A stretch of DNA of 64,000 nt, taken from Takakia lepidozioides. Taxonomy: Eukaryota > Streptophyta > Takakiopsida > Takakiales > Takakiaceae. Positions 56,679 to 64,000 of this stretch are shown piece after piece. The position numbers and the translations under genes are program-made. Positions within the stretch are counted from its first letter, which is position 1; every line of letters starts with the position of its first letter. Location: contig CM060731.1 in the NCBI GenBank assembly GCA_030704615.1, positions 76,302,756 through 76,366,755 on the forward strand, given 5' to 3'. The notes below the pieces were generated by a model that made no database searches, was not told the DNA's origin, and saw only the letters and a list, made by a program, of their open reading frames with translations.

Positions 56679-59600
56679 CTATTCTGATTTCTTAGCAGCC
56701 ACGTCCAGGGCCTGCAATCGCTCCACCAGCGGCGGATGCGAGTAGTGGTATGCTGAATACCATGGATCAGTGTTCATAGCTGACAGATTCTCCTCCTGCT
56801 CCCAACCCCCTCAATATGAGAAAAAATCGTCTTCCTTCTGCTAATCGCATCTTTTAAGTTGACAAGAACAAACAGTTGAAGGGCTTGGATGTTGGAAGTC
56901 TCTGTCTGTAACCAGAGCTCTCAGAAAGGTAAGCCACCAGTCACTACAGCAGCCTTCTGGGCTTGCAAATGTCTTACTACGTCCAGTAAGATAATGTTTC
57001 CTAGATGCTCAAACCCATCTGATCATGTGCCATATGAACAGCTTTCCAATATTGATGGAAGTATCTCATGGCAAAGTCTGTCTTTTGCAGTTGTCCTGAT
57101 TTGATGTGCTGGACACTCATGATACAATATGTTCCCAACAGGCAGAGCAGTTGGTCAATGTTGATCAATCAGTCCCAGCTATGATGAAGAAACAAGCTTT
57201 GTGCATAAACATAATAATGGACATCTACCCTCACTTCCATGACGTAATTGGGTTAGATTCCTAAGGCACTGTCTCCTGGGGCTTCACACATGCACATAGA
57301 GATGCACACACATCCTCTTTGAAAGAGGGTTAGTTAGTGCGATGCACCTACTGAGATAACATGGCGGCTGAGCGAGTTTAGAATAACATCCAGTTAAGTG
57401 AGCATCCTGGAAGAAGGGAGTGAGAGCTAACCTGTAGCTTGATTAGGCCTGCACGCAACGGTACAGCATAGCCCAGCTTCCGAGCAAAAGCATCAGCCTG
57501 TCCCACACAAGAATCAACCTTAACATCACTGGGCTGACAACATCAACACAAATGGAAAAGTAAGAGACACGAGTGAATGTGCAGCAAATCCAAAATCAGA
57601 GATCTCACCCACCTGGAATTCGAAGGCCCGGCTAACGAGGTTGAGACCAAAGCTCACCAGATGATGGAGAGGCATTATGGTATGCTGCCCCAATGAATGC
57701 ACCCAAGAACCCAAGTTAACTCTCCGCCTGTGAATGGCCCACAATTGGCACACAGATTCTACCCTACAACATTATGCTTATATCATAAGTAAAGGTTCTC
57801 TTCCCACCTTGTGTCTTGGCAGCATTTCTCACAGCTAGTCTAATTGAGCCAAGTGCCTGGGCTTAGGAGAGAAAGTGGATCAAGCTAACCCATTTTTATT
57901 CAAAAGAGGGTTCAGCAGATAATCAGTTGTATCACCTGTCCTAAGTTATACATTTATGTGTGGTACTTTTATTTTCAGGAGAGGCTACGAAGAACTTTGC
58001 AAAATTTTAGCATATATAGCAAGTGATGACTGATAGTGAGGTAGTGAATGGAATAGCAGGAAGAGGGTCAGGCAGGAAACCTGAAAAAGGAGGAGACCAA
58101 TGAGCACTGGCTGCGAGGAGAAACCAAAACTACGGAACAGATCAGTTGAGTTCCGCACCAGTGTGTACCCTCCAAATTGTAATAGTGTCAGCACCTGCAG
58201 ACAGAGTACTTGCCCATTCAACATATCAAGAACAACAAAGCAAACGCCCCCTAATCCCAAAAAATTATAGCCCTCCCCGCCACTATTACTGTATACTTCC
58301 ACCTTTACCATCTCTCATTGTTACTCTACAGATACAAAGGGTCCAAACAACCAGAAGGCACTCATCAAACCTGGTGAGGACAAAAGGAAGGCACCACTCT
58401 GATGTGGTAAAAATATTGATGACCTGGCATTTCCTAGTTCTAGTGCATGCGAAACCTGTGAAAAATGAGTGAAATAGGTGAAGAAAGGGACCTGCATGGC
58501 GATGAAAGAGTACATCGTGTGACTTAGTTTCCAGTGGCCCAGTTCATGTGCTATAACTGCCACCACCTCGTCCTCATTCTTACACTGTACGTAGTAGCCC
58601 CACATTAGACACACCTGCTGCATCTACCACCTTACAGAGAATAGGATGACAGGCCCATTCCTCCCTCAGTTAGACACTGAAAGGAGCTAACAAATGACCA
58701 CATTTGAGACTGCATCCACTAATCCTCAGTGAAAAGCGCATGTTAAAAGACCTCCATCAAATATGTGCCCTCCTTCAAAAGCTACTCTGAAGCCATTGAA
58801 CTATGTACTGCAAAAGAAGCTGGAGTAAGCACCAAGCCAAACAAGGAGTGCACCTGAGAAATGAGGGTATCATATAGCACAATCCGTTTGCTGTTGTAGA
58901 ACCCATACATGTACGCCTGCATCCCCATTCATCCCAACTTAACATCTGTAACAGTTCATCCTTTCCTACAAGAACCCATGCAATGGAGCAACAGAGAGAT
59001 GACAGGAGGCAATAGGAGAACGTCTTTATGAGGGTCACAAGAAAATGAATGAAAGGGGGCATCTGCCTAGCACAGATAAGTTCCAAGTTCTCATAGCTTG
59101 TGCTCCCGCACAACAAGTACGCCTATGTCGTGAGAAGCTACGCATGCATACAACCAAAACACATGACAACAAATGAAAAAAGGAGGATGGGGCAAAGAGT
59201 ATACATTGCTGTGACTGGAGCGGGTGGAGCCATCGATGACAAAGAGCTTCTTCAATGGAAATTTCAGAGATGATGCTAGATTCTCTATTTTACCCCGTAG
59301 TTCCCCTTCAGGCAACTATCTTGGCATCCACCCCATGCCCAGAAACAGCACCCACCCACAACTCAGAATCAGCTCCAATTCGCCATTCAATAGCTCTAAG
59401 GACATTAGAATACTCCACCAATTCACACTCCAAGAGAGGCCCAATCAAATCTTATCAACTTCTAGATACATATCTGGGCTCGCGATGAAAGAGGCAATTC
59501 TGTAACTATCTCCAAAATGTTTTCATTAAGGTGATTGATTTCTTGACATGCCAGTGGGCAGTTGAATCGCTGGCTTTCTAATCACTGAGAGTCACTGTCT

Positions 59601-61113
59601 GTAAATAGAGAGATTGTCAAAATTGAGGAGCATCTGAACTGTACCCTGAAAACCAAATCTTACGGTGAAAGCAAAAGACAGGCGAGAAAAGGAGGTACTG
59701 ACAGGAGTGAACTTGTTGAAGAGCGGAGCAATAACTATGGGATATACTGCCATCATCACCAGAGATAACAGCAGCATAAAAGTCCATAGATACAATGCAA
59801 GGTAGGGACCCCCTTTCTGCACAATGATGATAATCGCTGCCACAATGGGTGGTCCCACAGCCACCATGAGACCCAGCCCCATGAGCATATCTCTGAAGTA
59901 GAGCCAGACTGTTTGCTGCAACATCCAAAGACACTTTCATAAACTCATGCCACTCATGAAAAAGTCGCATAATTCCATCAAATTGCGCCGATGCACCACA
60001 TTCAACAGAATCTGTTTCAATGACAAGAACACTTTGATGAAACATAGCACAAAAATCCTAGATCTGGCAGAAACATTGGCATTGACTTAACTGACCTTGT
60101 TGAAGCCATGGCGAGCCTCAATGACAAAAGTCGAATACAAAGAGAAAGGAAGTTCTATCACCTGCACAACCAAACACTCTTAAATTAATCCCCGGGGGAT
60201 CTTACCAGAGAAAAAACCTGCTGATGTCTATATCGATGGGAACAAACTATCCCGACCCACACCTAGACTCACCACACTATTCAAATTTCCTCCCACGTAG
60301 ATCTTCATCTTAACCCCAATTCCAGAAGAGGTGGAACCATATATGACGAGCATCCCACATGTGCCATTGCAACAATAATTCCTCATCTTAGATTACATAT
60401 CAACCTACTGAAATCCTACACTGAAAACCACTATATACAGAAACTTCAATAACAGATTATGTACATCACTTAGCTAGAGAATAAGAGGAGTACTTCAGTA
60501 CCTGTGTCCACAAAGTCGTGACTGCTAGAAACGTAAGTGTATGCACAATCTCATTTTGGGGATTCAAGCCCAGTCGCTCAACCAGGGTTTCTGTTTTCTA
60601 CCCACACCAACCAAGACAATTCGCCACAACATCAACTCTACTTTGTTCCCTTCTTGTTTCCAGTAAGAAATTCCCAAGTCTATGGATGTGACATGAACCT
60701 AGTGATGTCCATCTGAACCACCTCTCAACAGACAGACTACCGCGGAAGTGATACTAACCAGCCAAAGCCAAGGGAGTAAACCCAATAAGAGGATGGCAGC
60801 CTCCTCCACAATGTTCACTGCTGCATGAACAAAATGAAACTGGCTGCATCCCACCATCACCCCAGAACCCTGCTTGTCAGTCACACAGCCACCTTATTAA
60901 TTCATCAATTCAACAAGGAGAAGGTATACATCAGGCCTGATGAAAGACAGAAGAGAACCTTTTATCTAAGCTATAAGCTCGAGCCTTTTGAAATTTCTCT
61001 TGGCTGACCACTCCCTTGAGGGGTGCTGGTAAGCTGGGCCGCTTCAATGCAGCATGCTGCCGAAAGTCCAGGTATGTCTCAAATCCATACATCAACACCA
61101 TAAATCCTGCCAT
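56679..61113 (-). CDS. STE24: CAAX prenyl protease 1 (STE24/FACE1), 12 exons, complete
   Basis: Membrane zinc metalloprotease of the endoplasmic reticulum that removes the last three residues of prenylated CAAX proteins (family M48A). Exons, minus strand: 60959-61113, 60759-60843, 60502-60597, 60096-60161, 59703-59915, 59205-59315, 58854-58916, 58492-58584, 58081-58194, 57613-57684, 57432-57497, 56679-56795. All borders are GT-AG, and the lengths sum to 1251 bases, 416 residues plus stop, close to plant STE24 (about 424). Start Met is in MAGFMVLMYGFETYL. Motifs: FRQHAALK early; VQKGGPYLALYLW; APLFNKFTP; FVIDGSTRSSHSN; IAHELGHWKLSH (HExxH zinc site, exon 8); LVSRAFEFQADAFARKLGY, with the third zinc-ligand Glu in the ExxxD of FEFQAD; C-terminal YSAYHYSHPPLVERL. 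Multiple hydrophobic segments match the seven-helix barrel. No lesion was seen, so it is the best candidate for a functional gene here. Confidence 0.95.
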
Positions 61114-63479
61114 CCATTTCGACACCAACAATTCAGCTCAAATCGTCAAAATAAAAGAGAGGGTGACAAAATATAGGTCCAGTTACCAGCCAACATAACC
61201 CTGACATTGAAAATAAAACCTATTCCTGGCAGACTGCAACATCACCTTTCAGACACACATTAAATGCCGTTCAAGGTTTTCCCACCCACTTTAAGGAGAA
61301 GTTACAATCACCTGAAAACCCGGCAACTAAGAAGAACGCTTCGTTTTCAAGATAATGAACTGTGACGTAAATTCATCTTCCAAATTAACGTCATAAGACC
61401 CCTGGAAATTCGAACCCAAGAACCAAAACAGTTACTGACCTCATGCATCCTCTACACACGTGTACAACCAGTTCATGTACATTTCAAGTTGGGGAGAGGG
61501 AGAGCAGCTGACGATGAGTCGTATGACAGGTCGTATGACAGATGAGAAAGAAACCCATGATCCCTCTATTTCACTCGCAGAAATTTATGCCATAGACCCC
61601 GCTCCGGGTCAATGTGTGAGAGCGGGGAGTTCAGTTTCTCATGTGGATGAAACCAAATGCCCATTTTTCACAAACCGGCGGGGAAGGGATAAAGGGGTTA
61701 CCAACGACCGATTCAAGATAGGGGAACGCCATGGTTTCTTGCCTCCTCCACTCATACACTAGACTCCTTGTCGACCCTTCACTATGGCATCCGCCAGCAA
61801 CGCCCGCCTCCTGTGCAGCTCCTCGTGGACAGAGCGGGAGATCAGATGCCCACCTTTCCACACCCCTGCTCCCCCTGCCGTCCTTCCACACTGCTTGCCT
61901 TGTCTAGGTCTGCACGACGCGTCTTGGATTAGGGCTTGATCGGATTAGGGCTTGATTAGGGTAATTAAGTAAGATACTAGACTAATTAAAATAGAATGAT
62001 GATATCTTTCAGTCCGAACCTCGTTCTGTTACTAGGCCAGGGAGTTACTAGGGGAAAAAATAAAGTCTGGTATGGATACTGAGAAAATTTTAATCGCTTA
62101 AGCAATTGTATCAACACAAATGTGCTAAAGTAATACCAGCTGGTGTACATACTGGGAGCTGGTATCAACAATTCACTTAAAAAACACTTGATGATGAGTG
62201 CATGAGGCACAGCCTTGATTCAAGCCTTGATTGTTCACCCAACAATCCACCTATGGCCACCATAACACTCTTTCCTACATCCCCTCAACAAAAATTGATA
62301 CTAGTCGACGAAGGGTCCCGAAACGCTTGCGACGAGTATCAACACTAAACCCTAGCCCTCAACACCAGACTGATATGGTATTGGTCTGTTCTCAGAAACC
62401 CTACCCTGGGTATGTAGAATTTAGGACCAGGCTGGTCTGGTCTTTGATACCAGGGTTGATACTCGGGTCTGATATCCATACCAAACCAACACTGTTTTAA
62501 ACCTTATGTAAGGTCAACGGTAATCCTTTGTAATCATCATTACCAAACCTTCGTCCTTCGGCACATTAATCGACCCTAGCGGCCTTCCGAAAAACAATGA
62601 AAAACATTGCTTCCTAAGCACCTAGAAGACGATCTATTGTATTGGAGAGACGACTTGGAGAAGATGAACAAGCAATTGCCCATTGTGTATTGTAAGTCCA
62701 TTTTCATAAACACAACCTTCCAATGAAGAACACACATAAACATCATCATTGTTGTCGAATATCTGTCAACGTTTTCATAAAAGTAAGTTCTTCTTTTAAT
62801 TGTTATAAATATAGCAATACACATTCATTAATGCATTATATTTATAAATAGCTATATAACTTCCGTCAGAATTGGTCGCAAATGGTCAATAATCTAAGTT
62901 TGAACAGATGCTAGAAATGTCAATCAACTCATCCACTCCAAGATGTTGGTGGACCTAAGCTTTAAGTTATAATTGTAGGGATTGTCTCCGACCACATCCA
63001 AGTTATGCCAAACCCAATTCAACATGCAATACTTTACTAGTGGTCTACCCTTTTGAGGCGTTGCAAGAAGAGTACACATGAGATTCACACAATGGCAATA
63101 ACGGCTTTTCTTGAGTAATACTTTTACAAGAAATTGATGCATCAACCTAGCACACTAATCATCTAAGAACTTCACTTTCAATCATATTCACATAAAGAGC
63201 TTTTGTACGGTTTTCTATTTGCAATATGAAACAATGTCATTTTTTTAATGTGAATTAAGATATTGTTAGATGAGATTTTTTTTTTCCAATAAGATTTCCT
63301 CTGACACTTCAACAAATTTGAAGGAAAAAATAATTGAAAAAAATGATGTTTTCTCCATATGATGAGCTCCATTTGTTATATTTTTGAAGGGCGAAACCGG
63401 TGTTAATTGAACTAAGTTTTCATTAAAAGGGCAAAACATGATTGACTATAATCATGATCAACATGAACTCAAATGGTGA
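61114..63479. other. Upstream region of STE24 and intergenic DNA
   Basis: The first few hundred bases must hold the STE24 promoter, but I see no decisive element. At 61920-61965 GGATTAGGGCTTGAT-like units occur three times. An AAACCCTAG telo-box-like word is at 62347-62355. At 62296-62346 TTGATACTAGTCG and CGACGAGTATCAA face each other as an imperfect hairpin. No other gene recognised. Confidence 0.45.
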
Positions 63480-63484
63480 AATGA

Positions 63485-63570
63485 TAAACTTGCCGTGCAT
63501 TTGCTACACTCCCACACTTTGCATACATGTCGATAAGGGCAGTACCCAAACAGACATATTCTCCTGGATC
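63485..63570 (-). pseudogene. PPR repeat relic 4
   Basis: Minus-strand frame reading RYDPGEYVCLGTALIDMYAK followed by CGSVANARQVY, the L-type repeat of PLS-class PPR proteins. No neighbouring repeats in frame were recognised on either side, so it is an isolated repeat. Its wording differs from relics 1-3 (VANARQV against IEDAKGV), so it derives from another PPR gene. The locus could also extend beyond the right edge of the window in degraded form. Confidence 0.65.
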
Positions 63571-64000
63571 ATACCTTGCCCCTGCTCGGAAATGTGATAA
63601 GATTTTACGTTCACATCAACCTCGCAGGTTGGACAATTCACACGCCACCTACAGGGAACATTAACAAGGAAGAATCGCACTCTGGCCCAAAAGTGTTTCC
63701 GGACAAAATTCCTTCCCTCACATATATTTGCATGGTCCCACGTGGATATGTGTAGGGTAAAGCCTTGGCACGAGGCCATTACATGGTTCGAGGCTAGGTC
63801 GAGGGTGCTAGATTCGTATAGTTTACTGAAGTCGAAACGGCGGTGAACATCTTCACCAAGTATCTTGAACCGAAGGTCAATCTTAAAGCAGCAAGATTGT
63901 CATCAATCCAACTTCTAAAGCATTCAATTGTATATGAAAATTGTGTGCTTTATCGGCAATGGATTGGAACAAATGCTTAAAATTATAAATTGCATGAGGC
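63571..64000. other. Right edge of window, unassigned
   Basis: No further recognisable gene or repeat. Possible degraded upstream part of the PPR relic. Confidence 0.3.

Noticed and set aside
61920-61965. Interstitial telomere repeat
   Set aside because: The GATTAGGG words are only three, with irregular spacing, and do not form TTTAGGG arrays.
1-64000. Bacterial-style operon, defence system or CRISPR array
   Set aside because: All recognisable genes are eukaryotic with introns or are plant transposons; no ribosome-binding sites, operons or repeat-spacer arrays were seen.

Overview
The window reads as land-plant nuclear DNA. It has intron-rich genes with GT-AG borders, plant gene families (type-2 tryptophan synthase beta, BAHD acyltransferase, UPL1/2-type HECT ligase, PLS-class PPR repeats, STE24/FACE1 protease, an OSB-like PDF motif) and a heavy load of plant transposons (chromodomain Ty3/gypsy, Ty1/copia, CACTA, a tRNA-derived SINE). 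The PPR style and many PPR relics suggest a seed-free plant such as a fern or lycophyte, but that is a guess. There is no bacterial or organellar gene organisation.

Layout. 1-4906: 3' part of a decayed Ty3/gypsy chromovirus (family A), plus strand. 5085-7035: non-autonomous CACTA-like element full of short GC palindromes, carrying a nested family-B solo LTR (5249-5980) with a perfect 5-bp target duplication. 7237-8091: another gypsy relic. 8962-12600 (minus): tryptophan synthase beta type 2, apparently a recent pseudogene. 14014-18152 (minus): nocturnin/CCR4-like EEP-family nuclease with all catalytic motifs. 19782-20493 (minus): UPL1/2-like relic. 21131-22805 (minus): frameshifted BAHD acyltransferase. 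25.6-27.6 kb: small repeats, then an AT-rich tandem array. 27943-34869: full-length family-B gypsy element with both LTRs and a PBS. 35537-38036 (minus): copia remnant. 38034-49360: second copy of the EEP gene, broken by a family-A gypsy insertion and then by an inversion. 49.4-49.6 kb: SINE. 46.4-46.9 and 50.7-52.6 kb: PPR and PDF-motif relics. 56679-61113 (minus): a complete 12-exon STE24 CAAX protease gene of 416 codons. 63.5 kb: one more PPR relic.

The working genes are probably only STE24 and the first EEP nuclease copy; the others carry visible lesions. The most informative structure is at 38-49 kb. Two LTRs of one gypsy element point in opposite directions, yet the unique DNA beside them carries the same 5-bp target duplication. 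The intact paralogue at 14-18 kb preserves the empty insertion site. This allows the order duplication, insertion, inversion to be read directly. I saw no new defence-type or operon-like system.
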